A stretch of 64,000 bases of DNA, taken from positions 61,659 to 125,658 of the forward strand of contig NZ_CAMLDL010000007.1 in the NCBI RefSeq assembly GCF_946478955.1, in the 5' to 3' direction. Both the position numbers and the translations under genes were made by a program. Below are positions 1 to 9,015 of the stretch, one piece after another. The notes under the pieces were generated by a model. That model was not told the DNA's origin and did not search any database. It was given only the letters and a program-made list of their open reading frames with translations. The DNA comes from an uncultured Sphingomonas sp. (GTDB lineage Bacteria; Pseudomonadota; Alphaproteobacteria; Sphingomonadales; Sphingomonadaceae). Positions within the stretch are counted from its first letter, which is position 1; the number at the start of each line of letters is the position of its first letter.

Positions 1-119
1 GGGGTTATTTGGGCGACCGGTTCGTCACCCAATATTGCACCGTGAAAGAAGTCGAGATGGCCCGCTTCATGGCCGAAGTGACCCAGCTCGACTATGACTG
101 GTATTTGCATAACGCCTGA
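1..119 (+). CDS. Glutamine synthetase family protein, C-terminal end (gamma-glutamylputrescine synthetase-like)
   Basis: Only the last 38 codons are present (reading frame from base 3, stop TGA at 117-119). The tail, GYLGDRFVTQYCTVKEVEMA onward and ending in DYDWYLHNA, has the layout of the glutamine synthetase C-terminus, where a helix (here VKEVEMARFMAEVTQLDYDWYL) precedes a short tail. The polyamine genes that follow make a PuuA/SpuB-type enzyme, which ligates glutamate to putrescine, the best guess. The catalytic domain lies outside the window, so the substrate is inferred from context only. Confidence 0.6.
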   Translation, partial: GYLGDRFVTQYCTVKEVEMARFMAEVTQLDYDWYLHNA

Positions 120-139
120 CACGGACGGCGACGCGGGCT

Positions 140-1036
140 TCATCGCCGGTTCTGGTACACGGTTTCCATGAACAGGTTGGCCGCTTCGCTATGGTGGGTA
201 AGGCGCCGCCAAGCGATGCCGATGTCGACGGTCGGCAGGCTCTCACGCGTGCGCTTCGCGATCACGCGGTCGCCTTCCAGGCTCCATGGTCGGTAAAGCA
301 GGTCCGGCAGCAGGGTGATGCCTGAACCAGTGCCGACCAGGCTGCGCACCCCTTCCATCGAGCTGGTGCGATAGGCGACACGCGGCGGGTGGTCGAACTT
401 CGACCAGATGCCGTCGATCAATCCATCCAGCTCATCGAGATTGAGCGCGACAATCGGTTCATTTTCTAGATCCGCCAGCGCCAGCCCGTCGCTGTCCGCC
501 AGCGGATGCGACGGAGCGAGCCATGCGCGGCATTCGGATCGGATCAATACTTCATGATCAATGGCGTCACGCTGCTCAAGATTGGACACCATTAGTAGCG
601 CAAGGTCGAGTTCGCCGTTGACCAGCATATGCTCGATGTAAGCCCGCTTGTCCTCGACAAGCTGGATTTCGATGCGCGGGAACAGCCGGTGGAAACGGCT
701 GATCTGGTCCGACAGGAAATAGCCCGTGACGACCGGTGAAACGCCGATGCGTATTTTGCCCTCGGTCTGGTCCTTGTCCCGTCCGACGCCGCCGGCCATG
801 TCGGCAATCGCGCCGATAATCGACCGGGCATGGCGCAAGAACTGATGCCCTTCGCGGGTCAAGGTCACGCCCTTGGGATGACGATGGAAAAGGGTAACGC
901 CGGTTTCCAGTTCCAATGTGCGGATCGCGTCTGTCACCGCCGACTGGGAAATGCCGACGGCATTTGATCCGCCCGACACCGATCGCGCCTCTGCAACAGC
1001 GATGAAATAGCGAATCTGGCGAAAGGTGATGTTCAT
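140..1036 (-). CDS. LysR-family transcriptional regulator
   Basis: A 298-residue protein of the usual LysR length. Residues 1-60 form the winged helix-turn-helix (TFRQIRYFIAVAEARS, then GISQSAVTDAIRTLE and LFHRHPKGVTLTREG); the rest is the periplasmic-binding-like effector domain. The frame stays open upstream to 1192, but the HTH normally begins within a few residues of the start, so the ATG at 1034-1036 was chosen. That ATG has no evident Shine-Dalgarno sequence and lies inside an inverted repeat that looks like a LysR site. The gene is divergent from the polyamine importer and probably senses a polyamine or a breakdown product; this role is inferred from position. Confidence 0.88.
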   Translation of the reverse strand: MNITFRQIRYFIAVAEARSVSGGSNAVGISQSAVTDAIRTLELETGVTLFHRHPKGVTLTREGHQFLRHARSIIGAIADMAGGVGRDKDQTEGKIRIGVSPVVTGYFLSDQISRFHRLFPRIEIQLVEDKRAYIEHMLVNGELDLALLMVSNLEQRDAIDHEVLIRSECRAWLAPSHPLADSDGLALADLENEPIVALNLDELDGLIDGIWSKFDHPPRVAYRTSSMEGVRSLVGTGSGITLLPDLLYRPWSLEGDRVIAKRTRESLPTVDIGIAWRRLTHHSEAANLFMETVYQNRR

Positions 1037-1051
1037 CGGTTTTTTCGATAG
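1033..1051. promoter_or_regulatory. Candidate LysR operator, copy 1 (overlaps lysR start codon)
   Basis: TCATCGG-TTTTT-TCGATAG is an imperfect 7-5-7 inverted repeat containing ATC-N9-GAT, which fits the LysR T-N11-A rule. The geometry is the same as the perfect copy at 5243-5261. It covers the start codon of the regulator, consistent with autoregulation. Further CGATAG-like half sites occur at 1085-1090 and near 1097. Function is inferred. Confidence 0.5.
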
Positions 1052-1190
1052 CTCACGGGACGCATAATAGACTGGCGCGCGCCGCGATAGAGCTTTTGAT
1101 AGCGCCGTAATAAGACTTGCGGTGACACGCGCGCGGCGTAGCCTGCGAACGACATTCCGGCAGAGTCGAAACAAAGGGGAGAGCAAGCGC

Positions 1191-2312
1191 ATGGCCGACC
1201 ATCAGGACATGGACATTCTTCGCAGCCTTGTTGGCCGTCGTTCACTTCTTCAGGGGCTTGGCGTCGCCGCGGTCGGGTTGACCTTTGGCGGTCTCGCGGC
1301 CTGTTCCAAGGAAGGCGGCAAACCCGCGGCCGGCGGAACGGGGGAGGAGCCCAAGCTCAATTTCTACAATTGGGATACCTATATTGGTGAAACGACGCTC
1401 GACGATTTCAAAGCCGCGAGCGGCATTGATGTGAATATGAGCCTGTTCGCGACCAATGACGAACTGTTCGCGAAGCTGCGTGCCGGCAACCCTGGTTTTG
1501 ACGTCATCGTTCCATCGAACGATTTTGTGGAGCGATTGAGCGAGTCCAAACTCATTCAGCCGCTTGACCATGCGCTGATCCCCAACATGAAGAATATCGA
1601 CCCGAGTTTCATTGACGTGGCTTATGACCCGGGCCGCAAGTGGTCGATGCCATACACCTGGCTGGTGCTCGGCATCGGCTATCGCAAGTCAAAGGTGAAC
1701 GGCATCCCGGACAGCTGGAAATATCTCTATGATTCGGACCAGTATAAGGGCCGTATCGCCCTGCTTTCCGAAGCGGGCGATGTCATTCGCCTTGGCGCCA
1801 AATATCTTGGCTATTCGGTCAATGCGGTAACGCCGGAAATCATCGATCAGGTGACGGCCATGCTGATCAAGCAAAAGCCGAACATCAAGACGTTCCACGA
1901 GGATAATGGGCAGGACCTGCTGCTATCCGGCGACGTTGATGTAGTGATGGAATATAATGGCGATATCGCTCAGATCATGAAGGAAGATCCGGACATCGAT
2001 TTCCTGATCCCGAAGGAGGGCAGCCAGCTCAACTCCGACACGCTGTGTATTCCGACGGGCGCGCCGCACCCGAAGAACGCCCACGCCTTCATCAACTATA
2101 TCCTCGACGCCAAGGTCGGGGCGGAGATCGCGTCGACCATCCTCTTCCCGACGCCAAATGCTGCGGCGAAGGCGCTGATGCCAAACGAATATAAAGATAA
2201 TCCGGTCATCTTCCCGCCCGCCGATCAACTCGCGAAGTGCGAATATGCGGCATATAATGCCACGCTCGCGCCGCTCTATGAGGAAGCCTTCACCAAGATC
2301 CGCGCTGCCTGA
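1191..2312 (+). CDS. Polyamine ABC transporter, periplasmic substrate-binding lipoprotein (PotD/PotF/SpuD type)
   Basis: A 373-residue binding protein for putrescine or spermidine. The N-terminus carries a twin-arginine motif (GRRSLLQG) and a lipobox ending LAAC, so it is probably a Tat-exported lipoprotein. The mature part starts LNFYNWDTYIGETTLDDFKA, the typical PotD/PotF opening, and contains NDELFAKLRAGNPGFDVIVPSNDFV, where family members hold the ligand. The start at 1191 follows AAGGGGAGAG; a longer frame from 1122 would bury the signal peptide. It heads a putrescine importer with the permeases and ATPase immediately downstream. Confidence 0.93.
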   Translation: MADHQDMDILRSLVGRRSLLQGLGVAAVGLTFGGLAACSKEGGKPAAGGTGEEPKLNFYNWDTYIGETTLDDFKAASGIDVNMSLFATNDELFAKLRAGNPGFDVIVPSNDFVERLSESKLIQPLDHALIPNMKNIDPSFIDVAYDPGRKWSMPYTWLVLGIGYRKSKVNGIPDSWKYLYDSDQYKGRIALLSEAGDVIRLGAKYLGYSVNAVTPEIIDQVTAMLIKQKPNIKTFHEDNGQDLLLSGDVDVVMEYNGDIAQIMKEDPDIDFLIPKEGSQLNSDTLCIPTGAPHPKNAHAFINYILDAKVGAEIASTILFPTPNAAAKALMPNEYKDNPVIFPPADQLAKCEYAAYNATLAPLYEEAFTKIRAA

Positions 2313-2345
2313 TCTCGTTAGGGCTGGGGTCCGCTCAGGGGAGGG

Positions 2346-3251
2346 ATGATGCAGGACTGGAAACAGAACCGGTCGATGTTCGCGACCATCGCGACCGTGC
2401 CGATCGGCTGGCTGATTGCGTTCTTCATTATCCCCATGGGCATTGTCTGGCTGTACAGCTTTGGCACCAATCAGGGGCTGACCCAGATCCAGATTACCGG
2501 GACCTTCGCCAATTATGCGCGGGCACTGGAGCCGCTTTATCTGGAGATCTTCGGCAAATCGATTGTGGTGGCCGGGATCACCACTGCAATATGTTTGATC
2601 GTCGGCTTTCCCATCGCGCTGGCCATTACTTTCGCAGCGGACAAGTGGAAACCATGGCTGTTGCTGGCCATCATGCTGCCTTTCTGGACCAACCTGCTGG
2701 TGCGGACCTACGCGCTAATGGCGGTGCTTAGGACGGAAGGCTATGCCAATCAGACAATTGGTTGGCTGCACGACAAGCTCGGCTCGTTGATGGTGCTTAT
2801 CGGCCTCGGCCAGCCGCAGGCATATGAGCCGATGCATCTGCTCTACAATAATTTCGCGGTGATCTTCGGGCTGGTCTACGTCCATTTGCCATTCATGGTC
2901 CTGCCGCTCTACGCGGCGCTCGACAAGCTCGACAAATCGTTGATTGAGGCAAGCCTGGATCTGGGCGCGGGTCATGCGCGGACGCTGCTTAGCATTGTCG
3001 CGCCGCTGGCCATGCCGGGGATTATTTCCGGTCTGATCATCACATTCGTTCCGGCACTTGGTGCGTATCTGACGCCCGACCTGCTGGGCGGCCCCGACAG
3101 CCAGATGATCGCCAATGTGATTGAGCGGCAGTTCAAGCGCGCCAATGATTGGCCATTCGGCGCCGCGCTGTCGTTCCTGCTGATGTATGCAACTTTCATT
3201 CTGATCGCGTTCCAGGCGCTTCGGCAGAAAAACACGGAGAAGCGGACATGA
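2346..3251 (+). CDS. Polyamine ABC transporter permease (PotB/PotH type)
   Basis: A 301-residue inner-membrane permease with about six hydrophobic segments. It has the BPD permease EAA-like loop (SLIEASLDLGAGHARTLLSIVAPLAMPG, around residues 198-226), which docks on the ATPase. An ATGATG start follows a GGGGAGGG Shine-Dalgarno, 33 bases after the binding-protein gene. Its stop overlaps the start of the second permease, which implies a single transcript and paired heterodimeric permeases. Confidence 0.92.
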   Translation: MMQDWKQNRSMFATIATVPIGWLIAFFIIPMGIVWLYSFGTNQGLTQIQITGTFANYARALEPLYLEIFGKSIVVAGITTAICLIVGFPIALAITFAADKWKPWLLLAIMLPFWTNLLVRTYALMAVLRTEGYANQTIGWLHDKLGSLMVLIGLGQPQAYEPMHLLYNNFAVIFGLVYVHLPFMVLPLYAALDKLDKSLIEASLDLGAGHARTLLSIVAPLAMPGIISGLIITFVPALGAYLTPDLLGGPDSQMIANVIERQFKRANDWPFGAALSFLLMYATFILIAFQALRQKNTEKRT

Positions 3252-4099
3252 TCGGGCGCCGCACGGCGAAAGGACCAATCGCGCCGCTGGAATATACTCG
3301 CCGCACCTGGCTGCGTCTGTGGGTCGGGCTGACGCTGTTCTTCCTCTATGCGCCGTTGGTCGCGCTGATGGCGTTCAGCTTTAATGACAGCCGCCGCAAC
3401 ATCGTGTGGATGGGATTTACCACCAAATATTACAAAAAGGCGATCGAGAACGAGAGCCTGATGACCGCGCTTGGCAATTCACTCACCATCGCCGCGATAG
3501 CAACTGTGGCCAGCCTGGTGATCGGGGCGCTGGCGGCGGTCCTCCTTTGGCGTTTCCGCTTCCCTGGAAAAGCGGGGGTCGAAGGTGCAATGGCGCTTCC
3601 GATCGTCGTTCCGGAAATCTGCATGGGCGTTGCCATGCTGATCTTCTTCGCAAAGATTGGTTATCCCACCGATTTGCCTTGGCCGTTCAGCCTGGGGGCG
3701 ATCATCATCGCCCATATCACTTTCTGCTTCCCCTTTGTGACCATGGTGGTTCGGGCCCGTCTGGCCAGTTTCAACAGGGAACAGGAAGAGGCGGCCAAGG
3801 ATCTTGGCGCCGGCGAATGGCAGGCGTTCCGCGATGTCCTGTTGCCGCACATGAAGCCGGGGCTGATCGCGGGCGCGCTTCTGGCGTTCACCCTAAGCCT
3901 GGACGATTTCGTCATCACCTTCTTCACCTCGGGACCCAATACCGTGACTTTCCCGGTAAAGGTTTATTCGATGGTGCGCTTCTCGGTCACGCCTGAGGTG
4001 AACGCGGTGTCGACCTTGCTCATTCTTATCACCGTCATTCTCACCACAATCGCGCTGCGCATGGAAAAGCAGATGGGCGCGATGACTCAAGGCCATTAA
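3248..4099 (+). CDS. Polyamine ABC transporter permease (PotC/PotI type)
   Basis: A 283-residue permease. The start ATG at 3248 overlaps the previous stop as ATGA; the open frame begins earlier (3149), but that part lies inside the preceding gene. After a cytoplasmic N-terminal stretch come membrane segments (LWVGLTLFFLYAPLVALMAF first) and an EAA loop (EQEEAAKDLGAGEWQAFRDV, about residues 178-197). Together with the upstream permease it forms the channel of the importer. Confidence 0.92.
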   Translation: MIGRRTAKGPIAPLEYTRRTWLRLWVGLTLFFLYAPLVALMAFSFNDSRRNIVWMGFTTKYYKKAIENESLMTALGNSLTIAAIATVASLVIGALAAVLLWRFRFPGKAGVEGAMALPIVVPEICMGVAMLIFFAKIGYPTDLPWPFSLGAIIIAHITFCFPFVTMVVRARLASFNREQEEAAKDLGAGEWQAFRDVLLPHMKPGLIAGALLAFTLSLDDFVITFFTSGPNTVTFPVKVYSMVRFSVTPEVNAVSTLLILITVILTTIALRMEKQMGAMTQGH

Positions 4100-4102
4100 T
4101 TC

Positions 4103-5224
4103 ATGTCGGAACCCATCATCTCGATCCGCAACGTCACCAAACGCTTCGGCAACATGACGGCGGTCGATAACGTCAGCCTGGATATCGCCCCCGGCGAATT
4201 TTTCGTGTTGCTCGGCCCATCGGGCTGCGGAAAGACGACCTTGCTGCGCATGATCGCGGGATTTGAAGTGCCGACGGAAGGGCAGATCCTGATCGACGGA
4301 CAGGACATGGCGAATGTCCCGCCCAACAAGCGGCCGATCAACATGGTGTTTCAATCCTACGCGGTGTTTCCACACATGACCGTGGCGCAGAATGTCGGGT
4401 ACGGACTGAAAATCTCGGGCGTCAGCAGCAGCGACATTAAGGCGCGAGTCGCCGAAGCCTTGGAGTTGGTGAAACTGGACGGATTGGGGGAGCGAAAGCC
4501 GGACCAATTGTCCGGCGGCCAGCGGCAGCGCGTGGCATTGGCGCGCAGCCTGGTGATGCGCCCCAAGGTACTTCTGCTGGACGAACCGCTGTCGGCACTC
4601 GACGCAAAGCTGCGGGCGCAGATGCAGTTCGAGCTTGCCGATCTGCAGGAAAAAGTGGGCATCACCTTCGTTACCGTAACCCATGATCAGGATGAGGCGC
4701 TGTCGCTGGCGTGCCGGGTCGCGGTCATGAACAAGGGCGAGGTATCGCAACTCGCCCCGCCGTCTGACCTGTACGAGTTTCCGGCAAACCGGTTCGTTGC
4801 GGACTTCGTCGGCTCGGTAAATCTGTTCGAAGGCAAATTGACCATCGATGAACCTGATCGGGCGTCGGTCGATTGCGCCGGGCTCGGCAAAATCTACCTC
4901 AACCACGGCGTTACGGGCGCACATGGTAGTGACGTGTGGGTCGCACTGCGGCCGGAGAAGATTTATCTCCACGTTCCGGGGTCCGGCAAGGCAGTGCAGG
5001 AGGCGAAGGAGGATGCGCCGGACGAGCATAATTTTGCGCGCGGGGTCATCAAGGGCATGAGCTATCTTGGCGACATCACGTTGTACGACATCAAGCTGGA
5101 TTCCGGCGCTATGCTGCGCGTGTCGCGGCCAAATTTGTCGCGCCGAGATCAGGATCATTTTACCTGGGAAGACCGGGTATCGATGCACTGGCGGGCCGAT
5201 AGTCCCGTAGTGTTGCTGTCCTAG
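4103..5224 (+). CDS. Polyamine ABC transporter ATP-binding protein (PotA/PotG type)
   Basis: A 373-residue ATPase that powers the importer. Walker A GPSGCGKTT is at residues 38-46, the signature LSGGQ at 136-140 and Walker B VLLLDE at 156-161, followed by the D-loop SALD and a switch histidine in VTHDQDEA. The C-terminal 130 residues form the TOBE-type regulatory domain usual in Pot and Mal ATPases. All catalytic motifs look intact. It sits three bases after the second permease. Confidence 0.94.
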   Translation: MSEPIISIRNVTKRFGNMTAVDNVSLDIAPGEFFVLLGPSGCGKTTLLRMIAGFEVPTEGQILIDGQDMANVPPNKRPINMVFQSYAVFPHMTVAQNVGYGLKISGVSSSDIKARVAEALELVKLDGLGERKPDQLSGGQRQRVALARSLVMRPKVLLLDEPLSALDAKLRAQMQFELADLQEKVGITFVTVTHDQDEALSLACRVAVMNKGEVSQLAPPSDLYEFPANRFVADFVGSVNLFEGKLTIDEPDRASVDCAGLGKIYLNHGVTGAHGSDVWVALRPEKIYLHVPGSGKAVQEAKEDAPDEHNFARGVIKGMSYLGDITLYDIKLDSGAMLRVSRPNLSRRDQDHFTWEDRVSMHWRADSPVVLLS

Positions 5225-5242
5225 GTTCCATTGTCCTGATTG

Positions 5243-5261
5243 CTATCGGCTTTTCCGATAG
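5243..5261. promoter_or_regulatory. Candidate LysR operator, copy 2 (perfect inverted repeat)
   Basis: CTATCGG-CTTTT-CCGATAG is a perfect 7-5-7 inverted repeat with ATC-N9-GAT, placed about 85 bases before the aldehyde dehydrogenase gene. The same arrangement overlaps the lysR start at 1033-1051, which argues that one regulator controls both the import and the catabolic transcripts. There is no T-run after it, so a terminator is unlikely. Confidence 0.6.
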
Positions 5262-5344
5262 AGCGACCATTCAATTTCATATTTTCGTGGGTGGGCGGCG
5301 CGGCCTAGCGTTGGTCCATCAACACAGGAGGCAGGTAAGCGGTC

Positions 5345-6775
5345 ATGCTCGACATCGCCGGTCAATTTATTGCGGGTCACTCGCGGGACGGGGAGGATAG
5401 CCCGGAAGCTGTCTTCAATCCCGCTACCGGTCAGGAAATAGCTCAGCTTGCCAGCGCCAGCCGGGCACAGGTCGATGCGGCAGTTGCGGCAGCGGAAAAG
5501 GCGTTCGCAGACTGGTCGAAAATGCCGCCCAAGGAACGTAGTCGCCGGATGCTCATGATCGCGGACCGAATTGAAGCGATGGCCGATGAGTTTGCCGAAC
5601 TGGAGATGATCAATTGCGGCAAGCCGCTGGGCACCGCCCGGGCGGTCGATGTCGGCAATACCGTCGATGTGTTCCGCTTTTTCGCGGGCGCGGCGCGGAC
5701 CGTGCCGGGCCTTCCGGCGGGCGAGTATCGGCCGGGCTTCACGTCCATGCTGCGCCGCGATCCGCTAGGCGTTTGCGTCGGCATCGCGCCGTGGAATTAC
5801 CCGCTGATGATGGCCAGCTGGAAGATCGCGCCGGTGATCGCGGCGGGCAATACGGTGGTGCTGAAACCGTCCGAACATACGCCGCTGACCGCGCTGAAGC
5901 TGGCGGAGGTCTGCGCTGAGTTCCTGCCTGAAGGCGTCGTCAATGTGGTTACCGGCAACGGCGCCAATGTCGGTGCGCGACTGGTCGCCCATCCCCGCGT
6001 CCGAATGGTGTCGCTGACCGGCGACGTCGCGACGGGCCGCAAAATCCTTGAGGCGGTTGCCCCGACGATCAAGCGCACTCATTTTGAGTTGGGCGGCAAA
6101 GCCCCGGTCATTGTCCTTGGCGACGCAGATATTGAGGCCGCTGTCGAGGCAATTGCCGAGGGTGGCTTCTATAACGCAGGGCAGGACTGCACCGCCGCCT
6201 GCCGCGTTTATGCCCATGCCGATGTTCACGACCGGCTGGTGGCCGAATTGCAGGGCGCAATTGAGGCGATTGTGATGGGTGATCCGGCGGCGGCCGGAAC
6301 CGCGCTCGGCCCGCTGATCACCGCCCGCCAGCGCGACCGTGTAGACGGCTTCGTCGCCCGCGCCGCCGCCGATACACCGGCGGAGGTGGTGACTGGCGGC
6401 TATGTCCCCGACCGCCCCGGTTTCTATTATTCGCCGACCCTCATTTCCGGGGCCCGTCATCAGGACGAGATTGTCCAGAAGGAAGTGTTCGGGCCGGTCG
6501 TGTCCGTCACCCGCTTTACCGAAGATAGCCAAGCGCTCGATTGGGCCAATGACAGCGATTACGGCCTCGCGTCGTCGGTGTGGACCCGCGACGTCGGCAA
6601 GGCGGCGGAATTCTCCTCGCGCCTTGAATATGGCGTCACCTGGGTCAACACCCACTCGGTCAACGTCACGGAAATGCCGCACGGCGGGGTAAAGATGTCC
6701 GGCTATGGATCGGACCTCTCCATCTATTGCCTTGAACATTATATGACGACGCGGCACGTCATGATTAAGCATTAG
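5345..6775 (+). CDS. Gamma-aminobutyraldehyde dehydrogenase-like NAD-dependent aldehyde dehydrogenase
   Basis: A 476-residue aldehyde dehydrogenase. Catalytic residues are visible as the general base Glu248 in FELGGKAP and nucleophile Cys282 in [11 protein letters not shown]. The GQDCTAACR form is typical of the PatD/YdcW aminobutyraldehyde dehydrogenases, which oxidise 4-aminobutanal to GABA. A strong AGGAGG precedes the ATG by about a dozen bases. It opens the catabolic gene row and probably follows the SpuC-like aminotransferase in the pathway; 4-guanidino- or gamma-glutamyl-aminobutanal are other possible substrates. Confidence 0.87.
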   Translation: MLDIAGQFIAGHSRDGEDSPEAVFNPATGQEIAQLASASRAQVDAAVAAAEKAFADWSKMPPKERSRRMLMIADRIEAMADEFAELEMINCGKPLGTARAVDVGNTVDVFRFFAGAARTVPGLPAGEYRPGFTSMLRRDPLGVCVGIAPWNYPLMMASWKIAPVIAAGNTVVLKPSEHTPLTALKLAEVCAEFLPEGVVNVVTGNGANVGARLVAHPRVRMVSLTGDVATGRKILEAVAPTIKRTHFELGGKAPVIVLGDADIEAAVEAIAEGGFYNAGQDCTAACRVYAHADVHDRLVAELQGAIEAIVMGDPAAAGTALGPLITARQRDRVDGFVARAAADTPAEVVTGGYVPDRPGFYYSPTLISGARHQDEIVQKEVFGPVVSVTRFTEDSQALDWANDSDYGLASSVWTRDVGKAAEFSSRLEYGVTWVNTHSVNVTEMPHGGVKMSGYGSDLSIYCLEHYMTTRHVMIKH

Positions 6776-6780
6776 GAATT

Positions 6781-7518
6781 ATGGCCAGACCGGTCCTTGG
6801 AATCATCGCCTGCAACCGCATCGTCGGAGTCGAACCGGCCCAGGCGGTGATGGACCGTTATGTGCGCGCGGCGATGGTCCATGCCGATGTCGCGACGCTG
6901 ATCATCCCCTCGCTGCCCGATCTGATGAGTGCTGCGGAAGTCGCCCCGCGACTCGACGGCATCTTGCTGACCGGCAGCCCGTCGAACGTCGCGACCGAAC
7001 GTTATGGCGATAAAGGTGGTGACGGGCCGTTTGACCCTGCGCGGGACGAAATTGCGCTGTCGATGGTCGGGCAGATGGTCGATGCGGGAAAGCCGGTGTT
7101 CGGCGTCTGCCGCGGGTTTCAGGAAATCAATGTCGCGCTCGGCGGAACGCTGCGCCGCGACACGTCGGAAAGCGATGATCTGATCCGTCACCACGCGCCG
7201 GACGGCGCCAGCTTCGACGCCATGTTCGACCATCTCCACCCCGTCCGCCTTGAGCAGGGCGGCATCCTGGAGCGGGCATTCGGGCGCGACGATATGATCG
7301 TCAATTCGGTCCATTATCAGGGCATCGGCAAGCTTGCCGATCCGCTGTCGGTGGAGGCGCGGGCACCGGACGGCCTGATCGAGGCCTATTCGGCCCGGAT
7401 TAATGACGCGCCGGTTGTCGCGGTGCAATGGCACCCGGAATGGAACGCCGATACCAACCCGGATAGCCAGGCCTTCTTCCATCTCCTCGGACGGGCCCTG
7501 CGCGGGGAACGGGTGTAA
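6781..7518 (+). CDS. puuD: Gamma-glutamyl-GABA hydrolase (class I glutamine amidotransferase-like, PuuD/SpuA type)
   Basis: A 245-residue peptidase-C26-type hydrolase. The catalytic triad is readable: Cys110 in FGVCRGFQEINVALGG and His218/Glu220 in AVQWHPEWN. The LLTGSPSNVATERYG loop near the start is also characteristic. PuuD releases glutamate from gamma-glutamyl-GABA, the last step of the glutamylated putrescine route, which matches the glutamine-synthetase-like gene at the window edge. It begins five bases after the aldehyde dehydrogenase stop. Confidence 0.9.
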   Translation: MARPVLGIIACNRIVGVEPAQAVMDRYVRAAMVHADVATLIIPSLPDLMSAAEVAPRLDGILLTGSPSNVATERYGDKGGDGPFDPARDEIALSMVGQMVDAGKPVFGVCRGFQEINVALGGTLRRDTSESDDLIRHHAPDGASFDAMFDHLHPVRLEQGGILERAFGRDDMIVNSVHYQGIGKLADPLSVEARAPDGLIEAYSARINDAPVVAVQWHPEWNADTNPDSQAFFHLLGRALRGERV

Positions 7519-7617
7519 TGCGCATCACCCGAACCAACCGCTTCCTTGCGCGGACCGGTTTTTCGCCCTGAACGGCGCCCCGACCTCGCCACTACGATAT
7601 TTGATTTAACCGGGACC

Positions 7618-9000
7618 ATGATCATGCCACGCAATTACGACATCGCCGAACTGAAGCGCCTCGACGTCGCGCACCACCTTCCTGCCCAGCAGGATTATAA
7701 ACTGATCGAAGATATCGGCGGCAGCCGCATCGTTACCCATGCCGAAGGTTGCTATATTTTCGACGGCGATGGCCACCGCATCCTCGATGGAATGGCTGGG
7801 CTATGGTGCGTCAACGTCGGTTATGGCCGGAAAGAGCTTGCTGACGTCGCCTATGAGCAGATGATGGAGCTGCCCTTCTACAACACCTTCTTCAAGACAG
7901 CGACGCCGCCGACGGTGATGTTGGCAGATCGCATCGCCGGTCTGACAGGGGGCAAGCTGCAGCACATATTCTTCAACGGGTCGGGCAGCGAGGCCAATGA
8001 CACCGTCTTCCGCATGGTTCGCCACTATTGGAAGGTGAAAGGGGAACCGAAGCGCAAGACCTTCATCGCCCGCTGGAACGGGTATCACGGCTCCACCGTT
8101 GCGGGGGTCAGCCTCGGCGGGATGAAATTCATGCACGCGCAGGGCGATCTTCCGATCCCTGGCGTCGAACATGTGCGGCAGCCTTACTGGTTCGGCGAAG
8201 GCTTCGGCACCGACCCGTATGAATTCGGCCAGCAATGCGCGGCTGCGATTGAGGAAAAAATCCTCGAAATAGGTCCGGAAAATGTCGCAGCTTTCATTGG
8301 CGAGCCAGTTCAGGGCGCGGGCGGCGTCATCATCCCGCCCGATGGCTATTGGCAGGCGGTCGAGGCGATCTGCCGCAAATATGGCATCCTGCTGGTCGCT
8401 GACGAAGTCATCTGCGGGTACGGGCGAATGGGCGAATGGTTCGGGCATCAGCGGCTCGGCTTCACCCCCGATCTCGTCCCGATGGCTAAGGGTATGTCGT
8501 CCGGCTATCTGCCGATCAGCGCCACCGCCGTGTCCAGCGACATTGTCGAGGTGCTGAAGACCGGCGGCGATTTCATCCACGGCTTCACCTACTCCGGCCA
8601 CCCGGTGTCGGCGGCGGTCGCCCATCGCAACATCGACATCCTTGACCGCGAAGGGCTGGTGACGCGGGTGCGCGATGATGTCGGACCCTATCTGGCCGAC
8701 GCACTGGCGCGGCTCAATGACCATCCCTTGGTTGGCGAAACCCGTTCCATCGGCCTGCTCGGCGCGGTTGAGATTGTGTCGAAGAAGGGCACCAACGAAC
8801 GCTTCGGCGGTCAGGAAGGCAATGCCGGGCCGCTGGTCCGTGATCGTTGCATCGAAAATGGCCTGATGGTCCGCGCGATCCGCGATACCATCGTCATGTC
8901 GCCGCCGCTGGTGATATCGCACCAGCAAATTGACGACATTGTCGACATCATCCGCAAGTCGCTCGACGAGGCGATGCCGGCGCTCAAGGCTATAGGCTAA
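7618..9000 (+). CDS. spuC: Putrescine--pyruvate type class III aminotransferase (SpuC-like)
   Basis: A 460-residue PLP-dependent aminotransferase. The opening HHLPAQQDYKLIEDIGG, then GMAGLWCVNVGYGR, FFNGSGSEANDTV and WNGYHGSTVAGVSLGGMK follow Pseudomonas SpuC closely as I remember it. PLP contacts are Asp262 in VADEVICGYGR and the Schiff-base Lys291 in PMAKGMSSGY. It would transfer the amino group of putrescine (or gamma-glutamylputrescine) to pyruvate. The ATG at 7618 or 7624 is the likely start; the open frame from 7546 adds a non-conserved stretch. Confidence 0.9.
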   Translation: MIMPRNYDIAELKRLDVAHHLPAQQDYKLIEDIGGSRIVTHAEGCYIFDGDGHRILDGMAGLWCVNVGYGRKELADVAYEQMMELPFYNTFFKTATPPTVMLADRIAGLTGGKLQHIFFNGSGSEANDTVFRMVRHYWKVKGEPKRKTFIARWNGYHGSTVAGVSLGGMKFMHAQGDLPIPGVEHVRQPYWFGEGFGTDPYEFGQQCAAAIEEKILEIGPENVAAFIGEPVQGAGGVIIPPDGYWQAVEAICRKYGILLVADEVICGYGRMGEWFGHQRLGFTPDLVPMAKGMSSGYLPISATAVSSDIVEVLKTGGDFIHGFTYSGHPVSAAVAHRNIDILDREGLVTRVRDDVGPYLADALARLNDHPLVGETRSIGLLGAVEIVSKKGTNERFGGQEGNAGPLVRDRCIENGLMVRAIRDTIVMSPPLVISHQQIDDIVDIIRKSLDEAMPALKAIG

Positions 9001-9015
9001 AGAAAGGCTCACCCC

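Noticed and set aside
3893..5188. Long minus-strand frame (431 codons) opposite the polyamine ATPase gene
   Set aside because: It is antisense to an intact ABC ATPase with all motifs; composition (His/Arg/Gln-rich) is typical of a shadow frame in GC-rich DNA.
5225..5344. The 5243-5261 inverted repeat considered as a terminator of the importer transcript
   Set aside because: There is no T-run after the stem, and the same repeat shape occurs over the lysR start codon.
5765..6772. Minus-strand frame of 335 codons opposite the aldehyde dehydrogenase
   Set aside because: No recognisable motif, and the plus strand holds a complete enzyme with catalytic residues.
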